A DNA stretch of 64,000 nt from Filimonas zeae (GCF_014641615.1 NZ_BMIB01000002.1:372001-436000), one strand, 5' to 3'; counted from the stretch's first letter, positions 29,204 through 37,626 are shown. Made by a program: numbers and translations. Notes: generated from the sequence alone by a model not told the origin.

Positions 29204-29575
29204 TCAGTTGGCTGAAACAGCGCCATCAAAGAGGCTGGCATCTTCTTCCAGCAGCAGAATATTTTTCAACACCTTACTTTCGGTGATTCGGCCTTTTCTG
29301 ATCAGGTTTTCGACACCATTCAGGATAAATGCACTTTCAGCCTCATCCTCTATCACCCTGATAATGCCGGAAGCAGCATACTGATATTTACGGCTCTGAT
29401 CGAGAAAGCGTGACAGATACTGTCCACGTTCTTTATAATCCACAACCAACATGGTAATGTTGTCGCTGAAGTGATAAGTGGCGCCCTGCCCAAAGGGCAT
29501 ATTGAGCGTATATATACTGTAATAAAGAGCGCTGCCTTCTATCCGTTCCAAAATAACACTAACACTATTTTTCAT
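29204..29575 (-). CDS. Hypothetical protein
   Basis: 123 residues, soluble, with mixed alpha/beta composition (FSDNITMLVVDYKERGQYL, then an acidic helical end EDEAESAFILNGVENLI). I do not recognise a family. The frame is uninterrupted and the composition protein-like, and no better frame is present on the other strand. It stands alone in the accessory zone downstream of tRNA-Leu. Confidence 0.6.
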   Translation of the reverse strand: MKNSVSVILERIEGSALYYSIYTLNMPFGQGATYHFSDNITMLVVDYKERGQYLSRFLDQSRKYQYAASGIIRVIEDEAESAFILNGVENLIRKGRITESKVLKNILLLEEDASLFDGAVSAN

Positions 29576-29759
29576 ATCAGGGGGACAAATGTATGTCCAT
29601 TCATTTTATTCAGTATGTATTAAGACTTCCCAATGCCTGATATAAGCTGTAATTTTAAACAGCAGTATCAGCAACGCCCCGGATTCCCTGCACTTCAAAG
29701 GGTTGTTACGGAAAACTGTATGTAAAGCGCTCAGTCAGAATCTCCATATCAACCAGAAG

Positions 29760-29784
29760 AGAAACCGGCGGTCAGCCGGTTTCT
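29760..29784 (-). terminator. Hairpin at the end of the 115-residue gene
   Basis: AGAAACCGGC (29760-29769) and GCCGGTTTCT (29775-29784) pair perfectly around GGTCA, directly at the stop codon of the minus-strand gene that ends at 29784. Only short T runs follow. Confidence 0.5.
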
Positions 29785-30131
29785 TATGGATTAATCTGGT
29801 ACCAGCGGGGGCCCATACGTTTAATCTCTGCTATGTTACGTACCCTCATCGCGGGAGCGTTCTTTCTGCTGAGGTATTCATTAAATTTTCTACCTGCCAC
29901 ACTATGCTTACTGAGTTGAACCACCTCAAATTCTCTGACAGTGTGCGCTCCATATTTATGTAGTACCACCTTTTCAAGATACCAGAATACAGTATCCACG
30001 TCCTCCTCATACTGCCTCAGAACAACAGTACCTTTTCCATTGAATAATATGACGGTGACACGATAGATAGGCATCCCGGCAAAAATACTAACTATATTAG
30101 CATCCCACGCACCTGAATTGAATTTTTTCAT
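29784..30131 (-). CDS. Hypothetical protein
   Basis: 115 residues, basic at the C-terminus (RKNAPAMRVRNIAEIKRMGPRW). Beta-rich first half (IYRVTVILFNGKGTVVLRQYEEDVDTV, broken), no recognised family, no membrane segment. The stop codon is followed directly by a ten-base-pair hairpin. Confidence that it is a gene comes from length and composition only. Confidence 0.6.
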   Translation of the reverse strand: MKKFNSGAWDANIVSIFAGMPIYRVTVILFNGKGTVVLRQYEEDVDTVFWYLEKVVLHKYGAHTVREFEVVQLSKHSVAGRKFNEYLSRKNAPAMRVRNIAEIKRMGPRWYQINP

Positions 30132-30236
30132 TTCCTATATGTAATGACCTGCGAAAATACTATCGACATTTAATCTTTTGCTAAGCTGTGACATACAAGG
30201 GATCTGTACATTCGTAATGCCAGACAACCTGATATT

Positions 30237-30464
30237 ATGATGTATAAGAATCCTGTGATTATAGAATATGAGTATAAAGACACCCCATTCCTTGCCTGGC
30301 TTTACATTCACCGCCTCAACACCATGGAATACCTGGTAGAAACGCTGACCCCATTCAGAAATAACATCCTGCGGCTTAATCATGATGCAGAATGGGAAGA
30401 AAACGGCCAGGTAACACCACTATCTGAAGCCATTGGCAGAGGAATTGAAAAAGTGAATATGTAA
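30237..30464 (+). CDS. Small hypothetical protein
   Basis: 75 residues (begins MMYKNPVIIEYEYKD, ends IGRGIEKVNM). Composition is protein-like and acidic, and it is preferred over an 82-codon frame on the opposite strand in the same place. No family recognised. Confidence 0.45.
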   Translation: MMYKNPVIIEYEYKDTPFLAWLYIHRLNTMEYLVETLTPFRNNILRLNHDAEWEENGQVTPLSEAIGRGIEKVNM

Positions 30465-30514
30465 CTGGGTAGCTTAAGTCCTCTCCCGCCTTTTTTATTT
30501 TAATCGCTCCAGTA

Positions 30515-30588
30515 GAACCGGTTCTGACACGGAAAAGCTGCACAAAGACCAGGAAGCTGAAGTGAGTGACACAACCACAGCTCCATAA
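30515..30588 (+). pseudogene. Remnant of a coding region ending in an EVSDTT tail
   Basis: The frame reads GSDTEKLHKDQEAEVSDTT and ends TAP-stop at 30586-30588, with no start codon nearby. A second remnant at 38610-38720 encodes NPDQNPEVSDTTGDAT. The two share a 19-base identical segment (30557-30575 and 38647-38665). They look like two decayed copies of one small gene family. Confidence 0.35.
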
Positions 30589-30658
30589 AGCCGTAAAAGT
30601 CCGCAAAACACCTCCCTCCCAGGCACAATTATTTTGGCTGCTTCTGCAAACAGCAGCT

Positions 30659-31780
30659 ATGCCAGCAGTGAAATCCAGACAACGCAGCCGCAGAGAACCT
30701 ATGCCGGACAAGATAGAGCCGATGCTGTGTACACTTACAAGAGAGCCGGTAAACGACCCCGGTTATCTGTATGAAATCAAGTGGGATGGCTATCGGATCA
30801 TAAGTTATAAGACAGGAAAAAACATAACGATGCAGTCACGCAGCGGGCTGGATTACACGGCAAAGTATCCACCTGTACAACGCGCCCTCCGGAAACTTAG
30901 TATAGACTGTATTATAGACGGAGAAGTAGTAGTGTTCAATGAAGAAGGCATGCCAGACTTTGACGCCCTGCAGCGCTTTAATGGTCAGGAATCCGGCATT
31001 ACCTACGTTGTATTTGATCTGCTGTGGCTCGATGGTGAAAACCTGATGGAAAAGCCGCTCACAGATAGAAAAGCAGCGTTAAAGAAACTGGTGGACGGAA
31101 AAGAAGGCTTTCTGTTCAGTGAATCATTTGATGACGGCCTGGCATTATATCAGGAGATGCTGGACAGAAACCTGGAAGGCATCGTAGCTAAAAAGCGGGA
31201 CAGCCTGTACGAGCCGGGAGCCAGAAACTATCACTGGCTGAAAACACCCACCATGAAAAGGCAGGAGTTTGTTATAGGCGGATGGGCAGAATCAGATAAA
31301 TCACGGGCCTTCCGCAGTCTGCTGTTCGGTGCATACAACAACGGCGAACTGGAATGGATCGGCCGCTCAGGCGGTGGATATAAGGAAGCAGAAATGCCGG
31401 GTATATTAAAGAAACTGAAAGCACTGGAGACCGGCGAAAGCCCTTTTGTAAATAAGGTACTGGACACGAAAGGCGCAGTGATACATTGGGTAAAACCTCA
31501 GCTGGTGGCCAATTTCAGCTTTGCTACCTGGACAAAATCAGGCCGCATCCGCAAGCCTGCCACCTTTTTAGGGTTCCGTAAGGATAAAAAAGCAAAAGAC
31601 GTGGTAAGGGAGATTGCACGGAAGACCGATGAAGTAGCCCGGGTACTCTCAGAAGCGCCGGCCAAAGTGACGGGTAAGAAAACAGTCAGAAAGAAAAAAA
31701 TTACCGAAAACAGGAATAGCGGAGAGTCAGCCGATCCGTATGGGAAGCATACCGGCAAAAAGCGTATCACCACCTCCTAA
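30659..31780 (+). CDS. Stand-alone LigD-type ATP-dependent DNA ligase
   Basis: About 373 residues from the ATG at 30659 (a further ATG at 30701 begins MPDKIEPML). The nucleotidyltransferase domain has the adenylated lysine in YEIKWDGYRIISY (KxDG motif), EGEVV-type motif as IDGEVVVFNEEG, and EGIVAKKRDSLYEPG. The OB-fold part follows (FVIGGWAESDKSRAFRSLLFG, broken), ending in a lysine-rich tail. In bacterial non-homologous end joining, LigD also carries phosphoesterase and polymerase domains and works with Ku; neither is present here. This is therefore a single-domain form, either a stand-alone ligase or what is left of a larger LigD. The next gene starts 12 bases downstream. Confidence 0.88.
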   Translation: MPAVKSRQRSRREPMPDKIEPMLCTLTREPVNDPGYLYEIKWDGYRIISYKTGKNITMQSRSGLDYTAKYPPVQRALRKLSIDCIIDGEVVVFNEEGMPDFDALQRFNGQESGITYVVFDLLWLDGENLMEKPLTDRKAALKKLVDGKEGFLFSESFDDGLALYQEMLDRNLEGIVAKKRDSLYEPGARNYHWLKTPTMKRQEFVIGGWAESDKSRAFRSLLFGAYNNGELEWIGRSGGGYKEAEMPGILKKLKALETGESPFVNKVLDTKGAVIHWVKPQLVANFSFATWTKSGRIRKPATFLGFRKDKKAKDVVREIARKTDEVARVLSEAPAKVTGKKTVRKKKITENRNSGESADPYGKHTGKKRITTS

Positions 31781-31792
31781 AATAATAATATT

Positions 31793-32089
31793 ATGGAATC
31801 GATGAATCTGGATGGTCTGGAAGTCATTTCTGTGGATTATGAAAATGACAACCTCCCAAAGGCGGTAAAAGAACTGCGACCTGCAGTATATAAAGATGGA
31901 ACAGATTATTGCGCTATTATCGGACCTGATCCGCAGGCGGGTGTATCGGGCTGCGGAGCAACTCCGGCAGACGCATTGAATGACTGGAATGCAAAGTTGC
32001 CGGAACGCATCTCTTCACCTAAACCGGATGACGAACTTGCACAGGAAATGACAGATGCTTTGTCCCTCCGTAAGGATGATGTATGGTAA
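31793..32089 (+). CDS. Small acidic protein with HicB-like pattern
   Basis: 98 residues. The central DYCAIIGPDPQAGVSGCGAT followed by PADALNDW recalls the beta-hairpin and helix pattern of HicB-type antitoxins (G-x-T-x-x-x-A-L), but there is no DNA-binding part and no HicA toxin next door. It follows the ligase by 12 bases and is probably co-transcribed with it. The HicB resemblance is a pattern judgement only. Confidence 0.5.
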   Translation: MESMNLDGLEVISVDYENDNLPKAVKELRPAVYKDGTDYCAIIGPDPQAGVSGCGATPADALNDWNAKLPERISSPKPDDELAQEMTDALSLRKDDVW

Positions 32090-32336
32090 ATCTACCGCAT
32101 TCAACAACGCACGAAATCGAAAACATCAAAATACAACGACTGACTTAAAGAGATCGCTGCTATTTGCAACATTGCGAAGCTGCTGACTACACACGTCACT
32201 TGTCACACGTCTGCTAAGAATCTGACCTTGTTACAATTTTATGCCGCAGGTCGTTGTAAATATGCTGCCCCGGTGTTCGTTTACCGGACGAGCACCGGGG
32301 ATCACAAAAGGATCAAGACCGGTAATGACAAGCGGC

Positions 32337-33209
32337 TTAGGCTAACAACTCCCTAAGTCCGTAGGCTTCCATGGTCTTGTTGAATTCGATCTGCGTGCCT
32401 TTGTTGATGGCGCTGATGAACTGCCCGGTGGTCGGGTCGACCACGGTTCTTACCGGTCGCTCACCCTTCGGCGCGCCGATCAGTTTGACCACCGCGTCGG
32501 CGATATCCTGAGGATCCGGCTTATGGGTCTCAAAAAGCTGACCGATAGCGCTAAATATCTTTCCGGGATAATCGTCAAGCGCTTTGTAGCCCTCGGCGAC
32601 CGCGATGTCAGTACCCGCCTGTACTTTTGAACCCATTTCGGTGGGAAAGCCGCCCGGTTCAAGAATGACTACATCAACGCCCAAGGGCCTGAGCTCGTAA
32701 TAAAGGCCCTCACTCAGTCCTTCCAGGCTAAACTTTGAAGCACAATACATGGTAAAGAACGGGAAGCTGACCCGTCCAAAACCGCTGGTCACGTTGATGA
32801 TCAGACCGTCAGACCGTTCACGCATGCCGGGCATAGCCAGTTTCATCAGTCGCCACGGACCGATTACGTTGATGTCCAGCATGCGCTGCAGATCGGCGGG
32901 GGTGGACGTTTCTCCTACGCCGAACATACTTGCTCCCGCATTGTTCACCAGAACATCGACCTTTCCTTCCGCGGCGATAATGCTGTCGAAAGCTTTTTTG
33001 ACACTTGCTTCATCGGTCACCTCAAGATCCACCACGGTAACGTTTTCCACCCGGGACAAGGCCTGTGCCTTTTCCGCATTTTTACCTGTGGTATCTCTCA
33101 TGGTGGCATAGACCTTATGCCCAAGGGCTGCAACACTTTGAGCGGTCAGCCAACCGAACCCACTGTTGGTCCCTGTGATCAGTACGACTTTTTTATTCAT
33201 TGTTACCAT
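32337..33209 (-). CDS. SDR family NAD(P)-dependent oxidoreductase
   Basis: About 290 residues; starts at 33209 (MVTMNKK) or 33200 (MNKK) are both possible, and a -7-like AACATTTG at 33215-33222 favours the latter. Classical SDR motifs: cofactor loop TGTNSGFG, NNAG, and the catalytic Y-x3-K in MYCASKFS. The substrate cannot be told. Base composition is more GC-rich than the surroundings, suggesting recent transfer. A TTTATCATATGGTAAA dyad lies in front of it, matching that in front of the Crp gene immediately upstream, so both are probably controlled by that Crp-like protein. Confidence 0.9.
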   Translation of the reverse strand: MVTMNKKVVLITGTNSGFGWLTAQSVAALGHKVYATMRDTTGKNAEKAQALSRVENVTVVDLEVTDEASVKKAFDSIIAAEGKVDVLVNNAGASMFGVGETSTPADLQRMLDINVIGPWRLMKLAMPGMRERSDGLIINVTSGFGRVSFPFFTMYCASKFSLEGLSEGLYYELRPLGVDVVILEPGGFPTEMGSKVQAGTDIAVAEGYKALDDYPGKIFSAIGQLFETHKPDPQDIADAVVKLIGAPKGERPVRTVVDPTTGQFISAINKGTQIEFNKTMEAYGLRELLA

Positions 33210-33243
33210 TTACACAAATGTTGAAATCTTTTACTTATAACCG

Positions 33244-33259
33244 TTTATCATATGGTAAA
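33244..33259. promoter_or_regulatory. TTACC-N4-GGTAA dyad before the SDR gene
   Basis: TTTATCATATGGTAAA, one mismatch from the perfect palindrome at 33870-33885. Its centre is 29.5 bases from the edge of the -7-like box AACATTTG (33215-33222, minus strand), the same geometry as at the Crp gene, close to an activator position overlapping -41. Confidence 0.65.
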
Positions 33260-33266
33260 AAATGAG

Positions 33267-33836
33267 CTAACGCAGATTTTTTCTGATCCTGCTGAGCGAT
33301 TGCTGGGTAACGCCGACATAGGAAGCGACATAGGCCAGCGGGATGCGGGTGGCCAGAGCGGGAAAGCTTTCAAGGAATGATAAATAACGCTCGGTAGCAT
33401 CATTGGAGACCATCGGACTACGTCTGGAAATGGATTCGTTCAGGCATTTTTTTACCATTTTGGTCTCTATGGCGCCCCAGGTTACGATCGTCGCCAGTAG
33501 TTCGTCCCAGTCTTCCCTCGTAAATACAAGTAGTTTGCAACCGGTGACGGTCTGTATGTATTCAGCCGAAATGATCTGCGCCTCAAATCTTGGAAAATCT
33601 GTGATGAACTGGCCTTCCCCGACAAAATAGTGGGTGACCTCCTGACCTTTATTATTGTAATAGCAAAACCGAAGTACACCTTCCAGAATAAAGCCGACCT
33701 GCTTTGGCACTTTGCCTGCTTCGGAAAAGTAAGCCTCTTTCGGAAGTTCGAGGAGTTTGGCTTTGCTGGTCACCAGTTCCGCCTGCTGTTCATTTAGTGT
33801 ATCGAATTGCTGTAAATAATCAAGGAGTTCTTGCAT
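33267..33836 (-). CDS. Crp/Fnr family transcriptional regulator (paralogue 1)
   Basis: 189 residues. Cyclic-nucleotide-binding-type beta-roll (about 15-115, with VGFILEGVLRFCYYNNKGQE) and a C-terminal winged helix with PLAYVASYVGVTQQSLSRIR. The recognition helix reads Q-S-L-S-R where FNR has E-T-I-S-R, so a half-site other than TTGAT is expected. A perfect TTTACCATATGGTAAA palindrome lies 33 bases upstream of its start and a near copy in front of the SDR gene that follows, suggesting autoregulation and control of the SDR. Confidence 0.9.
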   Translation of the reverse strand: MQELLDYLQQFDTLNEQQAELVTSKAKLLELPKEAYFSEAGKVPKQVGFILEGVLRFCYYNNKGQEVTHYFVGEGQFITDFPRFEAQIISAEYIQTVTGCKLLVFTREDWDELLATIVTWGAIETKMVKKCLNESISRRSPMVSNDATERYLSFLESFPALATRIPLAYVASYVGVTQQSLSRIRKNLR

Positions 33837-33869
33837 ATAATAAAGATCACAATAATTTCAGGGCAAGCA

Positions 33870-33885
33870 TTTACCATATGGTAAA
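33870..33885. promoter_or_regulatory. Perfect TTTACCATATGGTAAA palindrome before the Crp gene
   Basis: A 16-base perfect palindrome. Its centre is 29.5 bases from the edge of the -7-like box GATCTTTA (33841-33848, minus strand), identical to the spacing at the downstream SDR. The identical stretch CATATGGTAAAAAATGA extends the similarity of the two sites beyond the dyad. Confidence 0.7.
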
Positions 33886-34241
33886 AAATGATGAGGCTAA
33901 CGATTCACGCGAGTATCGCTTATCCCGGCACGAGCCTTATCCTCCGGATCTGCGGATTGCTTCTGCGAAGTCGTCCAGCTAAAAAATTTCATCGGCATGG
34001 AGATCCGGTTCCATCGGTTGCATAGAGCAGTCGACATAGAGGAGGCGCCATGAATGCCGTAGCATTTGTCGTTGGTGAGACAGCCGAAGCCGCTATCATT
34101 AGAAAAATGGAAAAGACCTATCTTTAATTTTTATGACATCTTTTCACTTAACCTATTTGTTGCTCATACGTTCAATGATAGGTTTTGCGATTCAATACTA
34201 ACTGGGATACTGATCGATCCTACGAAACCATTGGTAATGCA
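33886..34241. other. Remnant region with a strong Shine-Dalgarno and mini-ORF
   Basis: No full gene. At 34050-34127 a 25-codon frame (MNAVAFVVGETAEAAIIRKM and five more residues) is preceded at the right distance by GAGGAGG, a strong ribosome-binding site unusual for Bacteroidota. The GC-rich stretch 33900-34070 looks like decayed foreign DNA. Confidence 0.35.
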
Positions 34242-34604
34242 ATGAATTTAACACTTAAAGCTTCAGGTCTGATCATAATTGCTGTCGGCATTGTATTGTC
34301 GTTCAAGCCCCACCTGGTAAGTCCATCCGCGTCCCAATATACCGGTTATGAGATGATAGAAAACAGGGTCAAGTGGGGCCTACTTATCGGGTTTGGTATT
34401 TTCCTGACTGTCTTTCAGCGCTGGGGTCAATGGGGACCAACAGCATGGGCAATACTGGCAACGTTGACCTTTGGTATTATTATGGCGAGATTGATCGGAT
34501 TTGCCCTGGATGGATTCTTTGGTAAGCAGCTTCTTTGGCTGTTGATAGAAGTTGTAATAGCCTTGATTTTTTCTTTTTTGTATTGGAAGTTTACCGATCA
34601 ATGA
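34242..34604 (+). CDS. Small four-helix membrane protein, DUF4345-like
   Basis: About 120 residues from the ATG at 34242 (MNLTLKASGLIII); an in-frame start at 34185 would add 19 residues of non-hydrophobic sequence and is less likely. Four hydrophobic segments, with ENRVKWGLLIGFGIFLTVFQ in the second and IGFALDGFFGKQLLWLLIEV near the end, as in the DUF4345 family of unknown function. It stands alone. Confidence 0.6.
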   Translation: MNLTLKASGLIIIAVGIVLSFKPHLVSPSASQYTGYEMIENRVKWGLLIGFGIFLTVFQRWGQWGPTAWAILATLTFGIIMARLIGFALDGFFGKQLLWLLIEVVIALIFSFLYWKFTDQ

Positions 34605-34904
34605 GTAACGGGTATTATGCTGCTACAGCCTCTTGTTGGTCATATTAGGTAAGTACTATATGATGTAAGTTCCGGAATCTGTATACTCCGAAACTTACCA
34701 TCCGTTTTATCAATTAACTGATGCATGTGCAAGGGAAATCACGTGTTAATAGTGTTCCCTTCGGATTCCATTTTCGTGCTTAAGGATCATACGTGTTTGA
34801 CGTTTTCTTCAGCCCTGAAGTATAGAAAAAGTTTGGTTCACAGCTATTCGATTAAACTAGCTGCCGAGTAATAAATTAATATACAGTCATCAATAGAGGA
34901 AAAA
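34605..34904. other. Intergenic stretch
   Basis: Three hundred bases between the DUF4345-like gene and the SDR remnant. I see no gene, strong repeat or hairpin in it. Confidence 0.5.
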
Positions 34905-35175
34905 ATGAAAAAGACCATATTTATCACTGGTGCATCTACCGGAATGGGAAAAGCCACGGCTATATTCTTTCAGCAAAAAGGTTGGAATGTGATACCAACT
35001 ATGCGGAATCCTGACAAGGAAACAGATTTAAGTCAACTTGAAAATGTAATCCTCTTACCACTGGACGTCACTGATCCAGGGATGATTAAAAGCGCTGTAA
35101 CGAAAGCTATCTCTATTCATTCGGTGGATGTTGTTTTTAACAATGCAGGCTAGCTGAGCCAGGCAACAAAAGCCC
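34905..35175 (+). pseudogene. Truncated SDR oxidoreductase
   Basis: The frame starts MKKTIFITGASTGMGKAT, a normal SDR cofactor site, and runs through the NNAG motif at about residue 82, where a stop codon follows directly (35151-35153). In a different frame the next bases read LAEP, the usual continuation after NNAGYG, which points to a small deletion. Beyond that the similarity is lost, so the catalytic Y-x3-K and the C-terminal half are missing. Only about a third of a normal 250-290-residue SDR remains. Confidence 0.75.
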
Positions 35176-35205
35176 GGGACACAACAACAATATATAGACA
35201 CAAAA

Positions 35206-35788
35206 CTATTCGCTATTGCGCATAAGCATTTTCAGCATGAAAAGCAATGCTACCGGACCACATTTAGCTAACAGCAATAAAACAGCGACTGACAACCCGT
35301 ACCTTAAAAGGGAATATTGGGCAACAAGCAGGTAGGTTGGCAATGTAGCAGGCCCGGCGATTTTATGACCATGTTTACCGGCGCTTTTACAGATAAGATT
35401 TTTCTTTCTATTATTCATAGATTTCGTTTTTAAGCCGTCTCTACACTGATTCACTCCGAAGAGTGAAAAGTCAAATACGGCAGTAATAAAATGGTTTATA
35501 TGCGCTGCACCTACAAAATGCACAGCGCCGGGTACGGCTAAAAACGATAAAATTCCGCTGCACGAGTTTGCACAAACATTAACTACAGGGGCAGGCATCT
35601 TACAGCACATAAAGAAGAAGTATAGAAAAATAAATGCGCAACAATAAATAGCAGCATTCTTAAACAAAGGCTGATATGATAATACTAAAAAGCTAAAGTT
35701 GTTTTCAGAAAGTCCCATGCAATGTTAATCCGCCTGTTCCGAAAACATTTTCTGTTTACCTGACCGGATACTACAGCAAATGTTGCAG
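35206..35788. other. Stretch with a doubtful membrane-type frame
   Basis: About 580 bases between the SDR remnant and the SMI1-like gene. A minus-strand frame (35206-35718) encodes hydrophobic segments, and its last 70 residues (from 35418, ending FMLKMLMRNSE) look most protein-like, but nothing supports it as a gene beyond length. Confidence 0.3.
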
Positions 35789-36304
35789 CTAATCAAAATA
35801 ATTATAGGGATAGTCACCAGCCAGACCACTGCGGATAGTATCCAGCTCCTTGGTAAAAGCAGTCTTCAATGCATTCAAATCTGGTTCCGCTGCATCTAGA
35901 AATTGCTCCAGTTGGCAGAGAACCTGAGCCAGTAGTAGAAAGCTGTCAAAACTTACAGCCAGATCAGTAAAGCCCTCAGACGTGTATTCACCCGTATCAT
36001 GGTCATAAAATAACACAGTTCCTGTAGTCGGGCTGATAAACCACTCATCCCCCTGTCCGGAACGGCCGGCCATCCAATAGATGTCTGCCACCTCCGGAAA
36101 ATGAGCACGGAGACAGGCATTTTCTTTCTGCGCTTCTTCCAGCCCAAACAGGATGATATCCGGAGTGATTTCACTGGTAGCGCACCGGGCAAGGAATGCG
36201 TGGTAAACTGTATCCGTAACCGGCACAATGGAAAGATTTGCCGGCGGCTGCTTTCGCTGAGCCAGGCTGCCCAGGAATAATCCGTTATCTGTAAGGTTAA
36301 ACAT
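35789..36304 (-). CDS. SMI1/KNR4 (SUKH)-like protein
   Basis: About 171 residues from the ATG at 36304 (MFNLTDNGLFLG); a start 48 bases upstream is in frame. The segment GDEWFISPTTGTVLFYDHDT and the following SFDSFLLLAQVLCQLEQF match the tryptophan-phenylalanine and helix pattern of the SUKH superfamily, which includes many immunity proteins of contact-dependent toxins. No toxin gene is seen nearby, so it may be an orphan immunity gene or have another role. A small membrane protein gene lies immediately upstream. Confidence 0.6.
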   Translation of the reverse strand: MFNLTDNGLFLGSLAQRKQPPANLSIVPVTDTVYHAFLARCATSEITPDIILFGLEEAQKENACLRAHFPEVADIYWMAGRSGQGDEWFISPTTGTVLFYDHDTGEYTSEGFTDLAVSFDSFLLLAQVLCQLEQFLDAAEPDLNALKTAFTKELDTIRSGLAGDYPYNYFD

Positions 36305-36320
36305 AGAAACAAAATTAAAA

Positions 36321-36506
36321 TCAGTTACGCAAAGCGAGTGCCACAAGGACAAACGTCCAGGTAAGGCTCATGATAGCGCCTACCAGCATTGCGATAAGCC
36401 GGAAGGTATTTTTACCCGGATTTACTGCCAGTATCCTGAACCTCCGGAAGCTCATGCAGAAGATTTCCGGCTCCTGCTGTTGGTTAGATTGTTGTTGTAC
36501 TAACAT
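36321..36506 (-). CDS. Small membrane protein
   Basis: 61 residues. Glutamine-rich start (MLVQQQSNQQQEPE), a basic middle and one hydrophobic helix (LIAMLVGAIMSLTWTFVLVA) near the end. It ends 16 bases before the SMI1-like gene on the same strand, so the two are probably co-transcribed. No known family. Confidence 0.55.
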   Translation of the reverse strand: MLVQQQSNQQQEPEIFCMSFRRFRILAVNPGKNTFRLIAMLVGAIMSLTWTFVLVALALRN

Positions 36507-36996
36507 AGTATACCTACCAGTTTTTTTATCATTTACTGTGAGCCAAAACTATTCTGCCGGTCTGAGCGCGAAAGGACAGGGTCACCATATCTGAAAATAA
36601 GGGCACGCGTCCCACTGTAGGGCAACTCCGGAATCCAGGAAGGTCTGATGCCAGATGCTACCGTTAAATCCCCCCGACAAATCCTTTTACTACTATTGAA
36701 TGCAAAAAAGCCAATTCCGTGTCCGGTTTTACAGAAAAATATTTTTCGCCAGGTATATTACATGACCGTTGACACAGCCATATCTCATTCCCGAAATGCC
36801 AAAAAGAACTATCTGTCCGTCACCTTAATACCAGCAGGCCGGACAGATCACTCCACACACAAACTTCGATCACCTGAACGCAACTGAAAATATCTGATTG
36901 CCAGCACCTGGTCATTGTAAAAAAGTAGCCGCTTTTTGTAAAAAACACAGAAAACTAACTTATTTAGCATTTCAGAAATATCCGTATCTTCGGGCT
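36507..36996. other. Intergenic stretch with broken frames
   Basis: About 490 bases. Short open frames exist (for example 36648-36887) but their products look random, and stops interrupt any longer reading. A TATCTTCG box at 36985-36992, just before the AlkB start, could be that gene's -7 element with a very short leader. Confidence 0.4.
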
Positions 36997-37626
36997 ATGT
37001 TACTTTTTGACGATGTGGCGCTGTTTGACGAGGGGAAGAAAAGATATACAGACTTTAACCTGCCTGGTGCTGAGCTGCGCCTGTGGGAGCAGTTTTATGA
37101 TAAAGCTGCCTCTGACCATTACTACCGGTTGCTGGAAACCACCACTCCCTGGCAGCAACGGGAAAGGAAGATATATGACCGGATAGTGCCTGATCCACGT
37201 CTGACCGCATATTATGGTGGTGCCAACGGCAATGCCTGGACAAAGCCTCTGCTGGAGATTAAAGAGCAGGTAGAACAAACCAGCCGCATACAGTTCGACC
37301 GGGTACTGCTGAACTATTACAGGGATGGTAACGACTCCGTGGCGTGGCACAGTGATACGCTGCCGAAAGATGGCAAACACCATGAGATAGCTTCTGTAAC
37401 CTTCGGGGCTACACGCCTGTTCAAAGTAAGGCACAAAACCGATAAGACTGTACAGCAACTGAATATTCCACTGACACACGGCAGCTTTCTGCTGATGGGT
37501 GCGTCCCTGCAGAACCATTATGAACACCAGGTACCTAAGACCACCAAAGCTACCGGCGGCAGGATTAACCTTACATTCCGCATATCTGAATCTTCAAAGC
37601 CGGTGTATGTTGTGGAGAAGAGGTAA
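36997..37626 (+). CDS. alkB: AlkB-type 2-oxoglutarate/Fe(II)-dependent dioxygenase
   Basis: About 209 residues from the ATG at 36997; 33 upstream codons in frame are dominated by lysine and aromatic residues and look non-coding. It removes alkyl groups from DNA or RNA bases by oxidation. The iron ligands appear as WHSD (H and D) and the later HYEHQVPKT histidine, and the 2-oxoglutarate arginine in GGRINLTFR. NYYRDGNDSVAWHSD is the classical signature, and the length is that of the ALKBH2/3-like bacterial group. It stands alone in the accessory zone. Confidence 0.92.
   Translation: MLLFDDVALFDEGKKRYTDFNLPGAELRLWEQFYDKAASDHYYRLLETTTPWQQRERKIYDRIVPDPRLTAYYGGANGNAWTKPLLEIKEQVEQTSRIQFDRVLLNYYRDGNDSVAWHSDTLPKDGKHHEIASVTFGATRLFKVRHKTDKTVQQLNIPLTHGSFLLMGASLQNHYEHQVPKTTKATGGRINLTFRISESSKPVYVVEKR

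Noticed and set aside
30135..30383. 82-codon frame opposite the 75-residue gene
   Set aside because: The opposite frame has a more protein-like composition; only one of the two can be favoured.
35206..35718. 170-codon minus-strand frame with hydrophobic stretches
   Set aside because: Cysteine-rich and irregular; only the last 70 residues look protein-like. It is mentioned as doubtful and not called as a gene.
36648..36887. 79-codon frame before alkB
   Set aside because: The product has no pattern and is not supported by a ribosome-binding site or promoter.
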